This document shows, in pieces, positions 1 through 7,321 of a stretch of 64,000 nt of DNA (the first letter of the stretch is position 1; each line of letters begins with the position of its first letter). The notes below the pieces were generated by a model. The model saw only the letters and a list, made by a program, of their open reading frames with translations, did not search any database and was not told the origin of the DNA. A program made the position numbers and the translations under genes. The DNA is from CAIOZA01 sp964464375 (GTDB taxonomy: Bacteria > Bacteroidota > Ignavibacteria > Kapaibacteriales > UBA2268): NCBI GenBank assembly GCA_964464375.1, contig CAYXFU010000015.1, positions 1 to 64,000 on the forward strand. The letters run 5' to 3'.

Positions 1-147
1 CCGCAGTGGGCTTCGCCGTTGCTTCGCAATCGTGACACCCCTCCTTGGAAAGGAGGGGAAAAAGTAAGGATAGATGTCTCCGGATTAGTGTCAGGAGTCT
101 ATTTTGTTAGGTTTGGTTATAGAGTTGGGAAATTTGTGAAAATATAA
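1..147 (+). CDS. T9SS C-terminal sorting domain, 3' end of a secreted protein (partial)
   Basis: The gene enters from the left edge; reading from base 1, 48 codons run to a TAA at 145-147. The translation contains TPPWKGGEKVRIDVSGL, then a YFVRFG strand and a terminal KFVKI. This matches the sorting domains of the two cargo genes at 15.6 and 17.8 kb almost residue for residue. Such domains direct export through the type IX secretion system. The passenger part lies outside the window, so its function cannot be told. The TPPWKGGEK stretch is coded by a short palindrome (CCCCTCC...GGAGGGG), a repeat-derived insertion shared with the other copies. Confidence 0.85.
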   Translation, partial: PQWASPLLRNRDTPPWKGGEKVRIDVSGLVSGVYFVRFGYRVGKFVKI

Positions 148-182
148 AAAAGATTCCTGTATTCACATAAATGAGAACGATA

Positions 183-214
183 AAAGGCTGTACCACGTTG
201 ATGATACAGCCTTT
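183..214. terminator. Bidirectional terminator between the convergent T9SS gene and lysS
   Basis: Perfect 10-bp inverted repeat AAAGGCTGTA / TACAGCCTTT with a 12-nt loop. It lies between two convergent genes and is flanked by A-rich and T-rich sequence, so it could terminate transcription from both sides. Confidence 0.7.
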
Positions 215-237
215 CCTTTGATTATATATCTTACTTT

Positions 238-1746
238 TTACTTGGTTTCCGGTTTCATCTGCGGGAAGAATAGAACGTCGCGAATGGACTTTCTTCCTGT
301 CAAAAGCATTACAAGTCTGTCGATACCAACTCCTAAACCGGACGTAGGAGGCATACCAATTTCGAGTGCATTCAAGAAGTCTTCATCCAATACCATAGCT
401 TCATCGTCGCCTGCGGCACGTTCTCGAGCCTGATCTTCGAGTCTTTCCCTCTGATCGCGAGGATCATTCAGTTCTGAGAATGCATTTGCCACTTCGAATC
501 CGCTGACGAAGAGTTCGAATCTTTCGACAAGACCTTCTTTTGTGCGGTGCTTTTTGGCTAAAGGCGACATTTCTACTGGATAATCCATATTGAATGTCGG
601 TTGAATCAAGTTTGGCTGAACCTTCACGCTGAATATTTCATCGAGTACTTTCATGATGCTGGATTTAGGATCGATAGGAACATTAATTTCTTTGCAAAGG
701 CTGATTAGTTCATCCTTTGTTTTGCCCTGAAGATCGTGACCGGTGTATTCTTTGAGTAAATCATACATACTTGCTCTGCGGAATGGCTTTTTGAAGCTGA
801 TCATCTGTCCGTCATACTCTACTTCGTCAGTGCCATTAACAGCAATGCAAAGCTTGGAGATTAAATCTTCGAGCATATTCATCATCCATTCGTAATCTTT
901 GTAAGCCACGTAGATTTCCATCGATGTGAATTCAGGATTGTGCATCTTGTCCATGCCTTCGTTGCGGAAATTCTTGCTGATCTCGTAAACGCCTTCAAAT
1001 CCACCTACTATGAGTCTTTTCAGATACAATTCATCGGCGATACGGAGATAAAGATCAATATCGAGAGCATTGTGATGAGTAACAAACGGTCTGGCAGTAG
1101 CACCACCGTAAATGGGCTGTAGAACGGGTGTTTCAACTTCTATCCATCCTTGCTCGTCGAAGTAGTTACGCATCGTAGCAATGACTTTGGAGCGTTTCTT
1201 GAATGTATCCTTTACTTCGGGATTGACAATCAAATCTATATAGCGTTTGCGGTATCTCATTTCGACGTCTGCAAAAGCATCATGAACAATTTTGTTGCCT
1301 TGCTCATCAACTTCTTCTTTGGCTACAGGCAGAGGTTTCAGAGATTTGCAGAGGATTACAATTTCTTTGGAATGAACAGAAACTTCGCCCATTCTTGTAC
1401 GGAAGACAAATCCTTTAACACCAATGATGTCGCCAATATCGAGCAATTTCGTCTTTTCGTAAAAATCAGGTAATTCATCCTGCTTCAGATAAATCTGGAT
1501 TTTTCCGGAATCATCCTGAATATGACAAAAACTTGCTTTGCCCATTCTGCGGATACTCATTATACGTCCGGCAACCGAGACCGAAGAGAGCACTTCCGTA
1601 TTGGCATCGTCGAAATTGGTGAGAATATCAATGCTGGAATGTGTCTTATCGTATGAATAGGGATATACATTGACGCCGGCTTCTTCGAGGAGATTCAGCT
1701 CTTCGAGGCGACGCAGTTCCTGGTCTGTTTTAATAATATCTGACAT
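238..1746 (-). CDS. lysS: Lysyl-tRNA synthetase, class II
   Basis: Charges tRNA-Lys with lysine in the cytoplasm. The protein has an N-terminal OB-fold anticodon-binding domain (about residues 50-160) and a class II catalytic core. Motif 2 is visible as FRNEGMDKMHNPEFTSMEIY, and motif 3 as GLGVGIDRLVMLL near the C-terminus. At 502 residues it has the usual length. I place the start at the internal ATG at 1746 (MSDIIKTDQEL) rather than the longer open frame from 1773, because the extra nine residues do not resemble the family. A Bacteroidota-type promoter lies just upstream. It is divergent from infC. Confidence 0.95.
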   Translation of the reverse strand: MSDIIKTDQELRRLEELNLLEEAGVNVYPYSYDKTHSSIDILTNFDDANTEVLSSVSVAGRIMSIRRMGKASFCHIQDDSGKIQIYLKQDELPDFYEKTKLLDIGDIIGVKGFVFRTRMGEVSVHSKEIVILCKSLKPLPVAKEEVDEQGNKIVHDAFADVEMRYRKRYIDLIVNPEVKDTFKKRSKVIATMRNYFDEQGWIEVETPVLQPIYGGATARPFVTHHNALDIDLYLRIADELYLKRLIVGGFEGVYEISKNFRNEGMDKMHNPEFTSMEIYVAYKDYEWMMNMLEDLISKLCIAVNGTDEVEYDGQMISFKKPFRRASMYDLLKEYTGHDLQGKTKDELISLCKEINVPIDPKSSIMKVLDEIFSVKVQPNLIQPTFNMDYPVEMSPLAKKHRTKEGLVERFELFVSGFEVANAFSELNDPRDQRERLEDQARERAAGDDEAMVLDEDFLNALEIGMPPTSGLGVGIDRLVMLLTGRKSIRDVLFFPQMKPETK

Positions 1747-1777
1747 AACTCTTTGGGAATAGAATTGATACAAAGTT

Positions 1778-1809
1778 CAAAATTACAAAATATTCTTCGT
1801 TTTTTTCAA
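1778..1809 (-). promoter_or_regulatory. Candidate lysS promoter (TTG-N21-TAATTTTG)
   Basis: On the minus strand TTG (1809-1807) is followed after 21 nt by TAATTTTG (1785-1778). This fits the Bacteroidota -33/-7 consensus TTG...TAnnTTTG. It ends 31 bp before the chosen lysS start. Confidence 0.5.
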
Positions 1810-1844
1810 TTTCGGGTTATTTTTGATGAAATCGAAATTATTTG

Positions 1845-1876
1845 TTGTAAAATTCGTTTTAAATGTAATATTTTTG
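1845..1876 (+). promoter_or_regulatory. Candidate infC promoter (TTG-N21-TATTTTTG)
   Basis: TTG at 1845-1847, a 21-nt spacer and TATTTTTG at 1869-1876 match the Bacteroidota -33/-7 pattern. This leaves a leader of about 75 nt before the infC TTG start. I saw no obvious L20-type leader fold by eye. Confidence 0.45.
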
Positions 1877-1957
1877 TAAGTTCAAATAAAATTTGATGTA
1901 ATCAGTTATTATTAATGCAATATAATTGAAATAATTATTCACAAATAAAGGTAATCT

Positions 1958-2566
1958 TTGAAGAAAGTTATAAGCTCTAACTCTGCAGCCGGTTTAAGAG
2001 GCAGGGTTCCTGAATCTGCTACACAGGCAGGTAAGAACAAAATCAACGAACAGATATCCACAAAAGAAGTCCGCGTAATTGATTCGCTTGGTGTAATGCT
2101 CGGTATAATGCCTACCTCTCAGGCATTGGCAATGGCAGAGGAAAAAGAAATGGATTTGATAGAAATTTCTCCTAATGCCAATCCTCCTGTAGTTAAAATT
2201 ATGGATAGTGGTAAATATCAATATGAACTACAGAAAAAGGAGAAGCATGCCAGAAAGCAGCAACAACAGCAACAAATGAAGGAAATACGCTTCAAGTGGA
2301 GAACTGCAACGCATGATTTTAATTTCAAGATGAGGCATGCACGTGACTTCATTGCCGAAGGCAATAAGGTTAAGGCAACTGTGATGTTCCGAGGACGCGA
2401 AATCACTCATCAGGAAGTTGGGCATGAGCTTTTAGTTAAATTTGTTGCCGCTTTAGAAGATATTGCTAAAGTAGATCAGCAGATTCATTCCGAGGGAAAA
2501 ATGCTTTCAGTTGTGATGGCTCCTGATAAATTAAAGAAAACAAAATCTGATAAAGATCCAGAATAA
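1958..2566 (+). CDS. infC: Translation initiation factor IF-3
   Basis: IF-3 binds the 30S subunit, blocks premature 50S joining and proofreads the initiator tRNA-start codon pair. The N-domain begins around residue 27 (KINEQISTKEVRVID), followed by the lysine/glutamine-rich linker helix (about 105-118) and the C-domain (KEIRFKWRTATHDFNFKMRHA, about 119-200). The only plausible start is TTG at 1958 with AAAGG six bases upstream; the first in-frame ATG comes some 46 codons later, inside the N-domain. It is followed at once by a terminator, so it is monocistronic and lacks the usual downstream rpmI-rplT. Confidence 0.93.
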   Translation: MKKVISSNSAAGLRGRVPESATQAGKNKINEQISTKEVRVIDSLGVMLGIMPTSQALAMAEEKEMDLIEISPNANPPVVKIMDSGKYQYELQKKEKHARKQQQQQQMKEIRFKWRTATHDFNFKMRHARDFIAEGNKVKATVMFRGREITHQEVGHELLVKFVAALEDIAKVDQQIHSEGKMLSVVMAPDKLKKTKSDKDPE

Positions 2567-2590
2567 TCGATATTTAAATATAAATGACCA

Positions 2591-2620
2591 AGGGTTGCAT
2601 CACAAAGCAACCCTTTTTTT
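2591..2620 (+). terminator. infC terminator
   Basis: AGGGTTGC (2591-2598) pairs with GCAACCCT (2607-2614) over an 8-nt loop and is followed by a run of T to 2620. This is a typical intrinsic terminator 25 bp after the infC stop. Confidence 0.85.
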
Positions 2621-2687
2621 GTTCAAAAGAGTTATTTGGGAACCAATATTTGTTGGTATAAATTAAAAAATTTGTAATTTTATCCTT

Positions 2688-3455
2688 ATGAAAATATCCG
2701 ATGACAAATATTATCCAAAATATTTTGATTCAATAGGCAACAGAATCGACAAGCTTATTGATTGTCTTGATTTTTCCGAAAAGTATATAGATCTCGGATA
2801 CGCTACTCAGGCTTCTGCTGTGTATTCTTCTAATATCGAAGGCAATAAAATTGATTTGAATTCTTATATGAATTTCAAACTCTCTCAGGAACTATCAAAA
2901 CCGCAAAAAGAGATTCAGGAGATCGAAGATTTAGTCTCTGCCTACGAATATGCTCAAGTCAACAAACTGACAGAAGCAAATCTTTTGCTTTGTCATGGGT
3001 TATTCTCAAAAACACTTCTTATAGAAAGTAAGCAAGGTCAGTATAGAACGGAGAAAATCGGTGTGTTCGATCAGACAGGATTAGTCTATCTTGCGATTGA
3101 ACCTGAGTTTGTACCCGAGACAATGGAGGAATTCTTTAAAGATTTGGAATCTCTCGTGCAATCTGCTCTGACACCTGCTCAGGTTTTCTATTTTGCTTCT
3201 ATGATTCATCTTATATTCGCACAGATACATCCATTCACTGATGGCAACGGTCGGGCAGCTCGCTTACTGGAAAAATGGTTCCTGGCAGAAAAACTCGGAC
3301 CCGACTTCTGGAAAATATCCTCCGAAAAATATTATAAAGAGCATCAGACAGAGTATTACAGCAATATCAATCTCGGAGTTAATTACTACGAGCTGAATTA
3401 TGATAAATGCATTCCTTTTTTGGAAATGCTTGCGAGAGGGATGGAACATCAGTAA
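2688..3455 (+). CDS. Fic domain protein (AMP-transferase, class II type)
   Basis: Fic enzymes transfer AMP or another nucleotide monophosphate from a nucleotide to hydroxyl side chains of target proteins. The core motif HPFTDGNGRAARL lies at about residues 181-193 with catalytic His181. Upstream, S47-x3-E51-G52 matches the (S/T)xxxE(G/N) inhibitory helix, whose glutamate blocks the ATP gamma-phosphate site. Having this motif N-terminal to the Fic core makes it class II, so it is probably self-inhibited. There is no separate antitoxin gene beside it. It lies between infC and a transposase, in an accessory stretch. The substrate is unknown. Confidence 0.88.
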   Translation: MKISDDKYYPKYFDSIGNRIDKLIDCLDFSEKYIDLGYATQASAVYSSNIEGNKIDLNSYMNFKLSQELSKPQKEIQEIEDLVSAYEYAQVNKLTEANLLLCHGLFSKTLLIESKQGQYRTEKIGVFDQTGLVYLAIEPEFVPETMEEFFKDLESLVQSALTPAQVFYFASMIHLIFAQIHPFTDGNGRAARLLEKWFLAEKLGPDFWKISSEKYYKEHQTEYYSNINLGVNYYELNYDKCIPFLEMLARGMEHQ

Positions 3456-3595
3456 CATGAATATTCTAAATATTCTTACCTTCTATTCGTTTCAATTATT
3501 AGTAATAACAGAATTGGATCTAAACTATGAAAAAAGCTGACAATTCGCGAATAAACCTAATTACCTAGCATAGGATTGTATATTTTATTTTGTAT

Positions 3596-3670
3596 TAATC
3601 CTGTAAGGATGATATATGTATAGAAAAACATATAATAAAATGATTGTAATCCCGTAGGGATGGAATATTA
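3596..3670 (+). repeat. Two REP-like palindromic units downstream of the RAYT transposase
   Basis: Two copies of a unit of the form AATCC(T/C)GTA(A/G)GGATGrwATAT start at 3596 and 3646; the core ATCCCGTAGGGAT is an imperfect palindrome. The same units, inverted, lie on the other side of the transposase gene at 4158-4232. The second unit overlaps the end of the transposase gene by three bases. Confidence 0.7.
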
Positions 3671-4126
3671 CAGGAATTCAGGTAAATATTTAACATCATA
3701 TTCTAATTTAAATTTCTCTAGTATTTCAATATATTCTTCTTTAAATGTTTTCTTTTTATGATGTGCTTCCTGATTCCGAATATAATTTACAATTAAATCC
3801 AATTGGGAATCTGAATATGAAAATGCACCAAATCCTTCCTGCCAACTGAATTTGAATTTAACAAATTTCTTTTCATTTATGAAATTGGTTGAATTGTTTT
3901 TTATATCTCTTACCAAATCCGACAGCGATTTCTCAGGTCTTAATCCAATCAAAAGATGCAAATGGTCAGGCATTCCATTGATTACTATTAATTTTTGATT
4001 TTTGTTTCGAATTATTCCGGTAATGTATTTGTATAAATCTTCTTTCCATTGGTTGCCAATTAGGTTTTCACGTCCTTTGACAGAAAAAATTACATGGATA
4101 TAAATTTGTGAAAATGTGTTTGGCAT
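3668..4126 (-). CDS. REP-associated tyrosine transposase (IS200-like, Y1 HUH family)
   Basis: A 152-residue single-domain protein of the Y1 transposase family. The HUH motif is seen as DHLHLLIGL (about residues 54-62). The likely catalytic tyrosine lies in the segment FSYSDSQLDLIVNYIRNQEAHH, which is conserved in family members. It should nick single-stranded DNA at folded hairpins. No tnpB gene is present. Palindromic units in opposite orientation flank the gene, two per side, which is the layout of RAYT/REP elements rather than of a classical IS. The frame is intact, so it may be active or recently active. Confidence 0.85.
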   Translation of the reverse strand: MPNTFSQIYIHVIFSVKGRENLIGNQWKEDLYKYITGIIRNKNQKLIVINGMPDHLHLLIGLRPEKSLSDLVRDIKNNSTNFINEKKFVKFKFSWQEGFGAFSYSDSQLDLIVNYIRNQEAHHKKKTFKEEYIEILEKFKLEYDVKYLPEFL

Positions 4127-4157
4127 ATTGAACCTCTAGATATTTTCTTTTCTGCTC

Positions 4158-4232
4158 ATATGTCATCCCTACGGGATTACGATACTTATTTTGATACGAT
4201 TTACTATACACATATCATCCCGCTGGGATTGA
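4158..4232 (-). repeat. Two REP-like palindromic units upstream of the RAYT transposase
   Basis: Units at 4158-4180 and 4210-4232, read on the minus strand, give AATCCCGTAGGGATGACATAT and AATCCCAGCGGGATGATATGT. They match the units at 3596-3670 in opposite orientation, so the transposase gene sits between inverted pairs. Confidence 0.7.
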
Positions 4233-4286
4233 TTTTTTCTTTGAATGGTTTTAAAAGGAAATATAATTAGTATATTCCCCTCCTCT

Positions 4287-4748
4287 CTATTCCTTCACAA
4301 ACTCCAGCGAAATAGAATTGACGCAGTGGCGTGTATCCTTCTTTGTGAAGCCTTCTCCTTTGAAGACGTGACCGAGATGTGCTCCGCAGTTGGCGCACTG
4401 GATCTCTGTTCTCATTCCGTCGGCATCGGGAATACTTTTAACAGCCCCGGCGATTTCGTCATCGAAGCTGGGCCAGCCGCAACCTGAATCGAATTTATCC
4501 GATGATCGGTAGAGAGGTGCATTGCATCTACGGCAGATGTAAGAGCCTTTCTCCTTGTTCTTGTAGTACTTCCCCGTAAAAGGCTGTTCCGTGCCTTTGT
4601 TTACGATGACGCGGGTTTCTTCGGGTGAGAGTTTGTTGAACTGTGCAGGATCTTTGACGAATTCCCTTTTGGTTGTGTCTTCCTGCGAGCAAGCATTTAT
4701 TGTATTCATTGAAATTATCACCATTATAAATAACAGAAATTTTTGCAT
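4287..4748 (-). CDS. msrB: Peptide-methionine (R)-S-oxide reductase MsrB, lipoprotein
   Basis: Reduces methionine-R-sulfoxide in damaged proteins. Start at 4748 is preferred because AGGAAT precedes the ATG and the protein then begins with a lipoprotein signal ending in NAC (Cys20), predicting membrane anchoring outside the cytoplasm. Two zinc CxxC pairs (CRRC and CANC) and the catalytic cysteine in RHCVNSISLEF (about Cys142) are present, as is the GCGWPSFDD signature. With 153 residues it is a complete stand-alone MsrB with no MsrA fusion. It is monocistronic; the longer open frame from 4841 adds a tail that does not look like the family. Confidence 0.93.
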   Translation of the reverse strand: MQKFLLFIMVIISMNTINACSQEDTTKREFVKDPAQFNKLSPEETRVIVNKGTEQPFTGKYYKNKEKGSYICRRCNAPLYRSSDKFDSGCGWPSFDDEIAGAVKSIPDADGMRTEIQCANCGAHLGHVFKGEGFTKKDTRHCVNSISLEFVKE

Positions 4749-4928
4749 ATTTGGATTCCTGGTTGTTTGCAAAAATGATTTAGTTTGTAGTTTATATTGA
4801 CTATTCCGATGATAAACTATTGGAATTTCGTAAATCATCAATGGAAGCCAGATTACATAGTATTTATAAAATTATAAAAAAGTTTTTAACAAAGTGTTAA
4901 GATTCTGTTAAATTTCCTGTTCAAAAAT

Positions 4929-5111
4929 TATGGATAACATTGATTGACAAAAACAGAGTTGATTGCTTTTTTTACACTAAAAACACTATGTTGATAACCC
5001 AAGAGATTTCCCACTTTTTTCAACATAGAATATTGCTGAAATAAAGTTCGTAAATCATTGAAATTTAACTTAATACATCACTCCAGCAATAGCGTTGTCC
5101 ACATATCCACA
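4929..5111. other. Gene-free AT-rich region with four near-consensus DnaA boxes
   Basis: The interval 4842-5197 has no gene. Within it are four 8-of-9 matches to the DnaA box TTATCCACA: 4929-4937 (reverse, TTATCCATA), 4989-4997 (reverse, TTATCAACA), 5095-5103 (TTGTCCACA) and 5103-5111 (ATATCCACA). A run of A/T-only bases around 5125-5160 follows. This resembles a DnaA-binding cluster with an unwinding element, but no dnaA or dnaN gene is near, so the role is open. Confidence 0.35.
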
Positions 5112-5197
5112 CCACCATACTATTATTAATATATTAAATAATAAAAGATAATAATATGTAAGAAGGAAGAGATTAATTTATTGATATTAGAATGGAT

Positions 5198-5647
5198 TTA
5201 AATTATAACATTTATAAGTGAACTTTTAAACTCATCGTAAACTAAGCGAATATCATTCACTCCACTTAAAAGAATGCTCCAGTTAAGATTGTGACTATAA
5301 CCATGGAAGAAATAGTGTCTGAATCTTCTGTAATTAGATAATTTATCAATAAGATCAACATTAAATTTAATTGGTAAATCAAAGTCTGAATTATTCGAAA
5401 ATCTAAATAGTAAAACCAAATGCCAGTTATCACCAATTGGTAATTCTATGTTAAAATTCTTGTGTATTCTCTTGAGAATATTCTCTACACCATTATAAAA
5501 CTGTGAAGCAAAACCTCCTAAAGCTGTTTTATGAATATTCGTTGGAGTAGAATTGCCCACTTCTTTCACAAGAGATTCAACATCTGAAACAATAATCGAC
5601 ATCGAATCCAGTTCCAGATTTATTTGTTCAATTAGTTGAGGATTCAT
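5198..5647 (-). CDS. hepT: HepT-like HEPN ribonuclease toxin
   Basis: A 149-residue alpha-helical protein whose C-terminal half carries RHYFFHGY, an exact match to the RX4HXY catalytic motif of HEPN RNases of the HepT type. It follows the nucleotidyltransferase gene on the same strand with a 20-bp overlap, the standard arrangement of HEPN/MNT toxin-antitoxin operons. In known pairs HepT cleaves RNA and is silenced by AMP groups added by MntA to a tyrosine near this motif; the Tyr of the motif is present here. The assignment rests on motif and neighbour, as the rest of the sequence is divergent. Confidence 0.75.
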   Translation of the reverse strand: MNPQLIEQINLELDSMSIIVSDVESLVKEVGNSTPTNIHKTALGGFASQFYNGVENILKRIHKNFNIELPIGDNWHLVLLFRFSNNSDFDLPIKFNVDLIDKLSNYRRFRHYFFHGYSHNLNWSILLSGVNDIRLVYDEFKSSLINVII

Positions 5648-5912
5648 ATATTAAACGGCCATGCTTAATAATATAGTCAGAAAATTTGTCATTTGGATCT
5701 AGAGGAACTAAATCAATTGATTTATTAAATAGTATCTCCAGATTTGTTCCAAATCTGAAAAAGTCAACATCAAACAACCCATCACAAGCAAAATCCATGT
5801 CTTTACAATCATCGAAAGATTCCAACGATGATCCGAATTGGATTAGCTTAGTAACATTGAATTGTTTTGACAGATCAATCAGTTTATTTAAAAAATCTTC
5901 TCCCAAAGTCAA
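5628..5912 (-). CDS. mntA: MntA-like nucleotidyltransferase antitoxin
   Basis: A 94-residue minimal nucleotidyltransferase. GSSLESF is followed by DMDFA (GSX9DXD, one residue shorter than the common GSX10DXD spacing), and a third acidic residue lies in IDLVPLD. These are the expected metal-binding acids. It is the upstream gene of the pair and overlaps hepT by 20 bp, so both are translated from one message. Its expected role is to AMPylate and so neutralise HepT. AT-rich base composition and its location among accessory genes fit horizontal transfer. Confidence 0.78.
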   Translation of the reverse strand: MTLGEDFLNKLIDLSKQFNVTKLIQFGSSLESFDDCKDMDFACDGLFDVDFFRFGTNLEILFNKSIDLVPLDPNDKFSDYIIKHGRLIYESSTN

Positions 5913-6016
5913 TCCTATTATAATTACATATTAAGACTGAAAATTAACAAAATATTTTATATATCCAAAATTAAAAAAAAATTCTTGCTTATGAAACAAA
6001 TATATCCTAATTTCGT

Positions 6017-6058
6017 ATTAGATAATTAGAATATTATTTAAATATTTAAACATCTAAT
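6017..6058. promoter_or_regulatory. Candidate operator upstream of sdpR
   Basis: ATTAGAT (6017-6023) and ATCTAAT (6052-6058) form an inverted repeat around the palindrome TATTTAAATA (6035-6044), directly before the repressor gene. ArsR-family proteins usually bind such AT-rich palindromes and autoregulate; binding here is inferred. Confidence 0.3.
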
Positions 6059-6073
6059 TAATGGATGGAAATT

Positions 6074-6352
6074 ATGAACAAATTATTCAAAGCACTGGAC
6101 GATCCATCGAGAAGGAAAATACTCGAAATGCTGAGGGAAGGTGATCTGACTGCAGGTGAGATTGCCGAATCATTCGAGATGACCAAGCCGAGTATATCTC
6201 ATCATTTGGATGCTCTCAAGCAGGGCGGACTCGTCGCCGCCGTAAAGAAAGGACAGTACGTTTATTATTCACTTAATACGACTGTGCTCGACGAAACAAT
6301 AGCATGGCTTTTTAAACTGATGGACAACAAAAAACAAGAGGTGAAGAAATGA
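6074..6352 (+). CDS. sdpR: SdpR-type ArsR-family autorepressor
   Basis: A 92-residue winged-helix protein with the core KALDDPSRRKILEMLREGDLT and recognition-helix region KPSISHHLDAL, followed by a wing ending GQYVYYSLN. No metal-binding cysteines are seen, which separates it from metal-sensing ArsR proteins. It overlaps the next gene, an SdpI homologue, by 4 bp (ATGA). In Bacillus, SdpR represses its own operon and SdpI sequesters it at the membrane. I choose ATG 6074 over 6065 because GGATGGA sits at good distance before it and homologues begin MNKLFKAL. Confidence 0.85.
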   Translation: MNKLFKALDDPSRRKILEMLREGDLTAGEIAESFEMTKPSISHHLDALKQGGLVAAVKKGQYVYYSLNTTVLDETIAWLFKLMDNKKQEVKK

Positions 6353-7020
6353 ACTTAAAAGAAAATCTTAAACATGACTGGGTAATCCTGCTAATACTTG
6401 CATTACCATTCGTTATAATGGCATACTTCTGGAATAGCTATCCGGCTGAGATTCCGATGCATTGGAGCTTCTCCGGTCAGGTGGACCGATTAGATCCAAA
6501 GATACCCGGTTTGTTTTACTTACCGTTATTGAGTATTGTTCTTTACATTGTCTTCATATTCCTGCCCAAGCTCGATCCAAAGGGCAAGAACTACGAACTT
6601 TTTGCAAAGTTCTATCAGATAATCAAAGTATCTATGGCTGCATTTATGACATTTTTGTTTATGGTTATAACTGCAACATCCCTCGGAATCAAGATAAACG
6701 TTATGTATGCCGATTTAGCTCCGATAATTCTTCTCTTCCTTGTGATGGGCAATTTCATGGGAACAGTCAAGCCTAATTATTTCGTTGGTTTTCGTCTGCC
6801 TTGGACTTTGAACAACGAAGAAGTCTGGCGGTTGACTCACAGGCTTGCAGGATTCATCTGGGTTTGGTCTTCTTTGTTGATGATGATTTTGCTACTTGTT
6901 TTTCCCGAACGTGTGATGGCAGTACTCTTCTGGGTCTATGTCGGTGCAATTGTTTTGGTTCCATCTGTTTATTCTTATTTAACGTATAAGAAGATAACAG
7001 CAGGCGACGGGAGTAAATAG
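6349..7020 (+). CDS. sdpI: SdpI-family membrane protein (DUF1648 plus SdpI domain)
   Basis: A 223-residue integral membrane protein with about six hydrophobic helices. The N-terminal DUF1648 signature is PAEIPMHWSFSGQVDRLDPK (about residues 28-47). The C-terminal SdpI part contains KPNYFVGFRLPWTLNNEEVW. In Bacillus this family gives immunity to the SdpC peptide and relays its presence to SdpR; here no SdpC-like toxin gene is adjacent, so a general membrane-stress or immunity role is likely. It is co-transcribed with and overlaps the repressor gene by 4 bp. Confidence 0.85.
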   Translation: MNLKENLKHDWVILLILALPFVIMAYFWNSYPAEIPMHWSFSGQVDRLDPKIPGLFYLPLLSIVLYIVFIFLPKLDPKGKNYELFAKFYQIIKVSMAAFMTFLFMVITATSLGIKINVMYADLAPIILLFLVMGNFMGTVKPNYFVGFRLPWTLNNEEVWRLTHRLAGFIWVWSSLLMMILLLVFPERVMAVLFWVYVGAIVLVPSVYSYLTYKKITAGDGSK

Positions 7021-7159
7021 GAAATAGTTAGAAATGAGAGCATAGAAATATAAGAAATTATAAATGCAGAAAGTGTCAGAAGTGCAATTATAAACCAAAA
7101 AATAAAAAATTTATTTGGAAAAAATAGAATATTCTCTTAAATTTGTAATCCTATTTGAC

Positions 7160-7232
7160 GCCACTTTAGCTCAGTTGGTAGAGCAGCTGATTTGTAATCA
7201 GCAGGTCGACGGTTCGAGTCCGCCAAGTGGCT
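7160..7232 (+). tRNA. tRNA-Thr (anticodon TGT)
   Basis: A full 73-nt cloverleaf: acceptor GCCACTT/AAGTGGC (7 bp, perfect), D arm GCTC/GAGC, anticodon arm GCTGA/TCAGC around TTTGTAA with anticodon TGT at 34-36, variable loop AGGTC, T arm with TTCGAGT. Discriminator base is T and CCA is not encoded. The T stem GACGG/CCGCC has one A-C mismatch (50-64). It reads threonine ACA codons. It stands alone rather than in the common Thr-Tyr-Gly-Thr-tuf cluster. Confidence 0.95.
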
Positions 7233-7238
7233 CTATAG

Positions 7239-7272
7239 AAAAGCCCTTATAATGAGAATTATAGGGGCTTTT
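7239..7272 (+). terminator. tRNA-Thr terminator
   Basis: AAAAGCCCTTATAAT pairs with ATTATAGGGGCTTTT over a 4-nt loop (one G-T wobble), starting 7 nt after the tRNA and ending in T-rich sequence. Confidence 0.75.
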
Positions 7273-7321
7273 GCTATTTTACAAGATTTCTGTTAAGTGA
7301 CTAAAAATTTATTTTTAAATA

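Noticed and set aside
1877..1957. Riboswitch or ribosomal-protein leader before infC
   Set aside because: About 80 nt of AT-rich leader with no conserved fold visible by eye.
3668..4126. Classical IS200/IS605 insertion sequence
   Set aside because: No tnpB and no typical IS ends; paired flanking REP units fit a RAYT element better.
5648..6064. Link between HepT/MntA and SdpR/SdpI as one defence unit
   Set aside because: They are divergent, have separate regulatory regions, and each is a complete known module.
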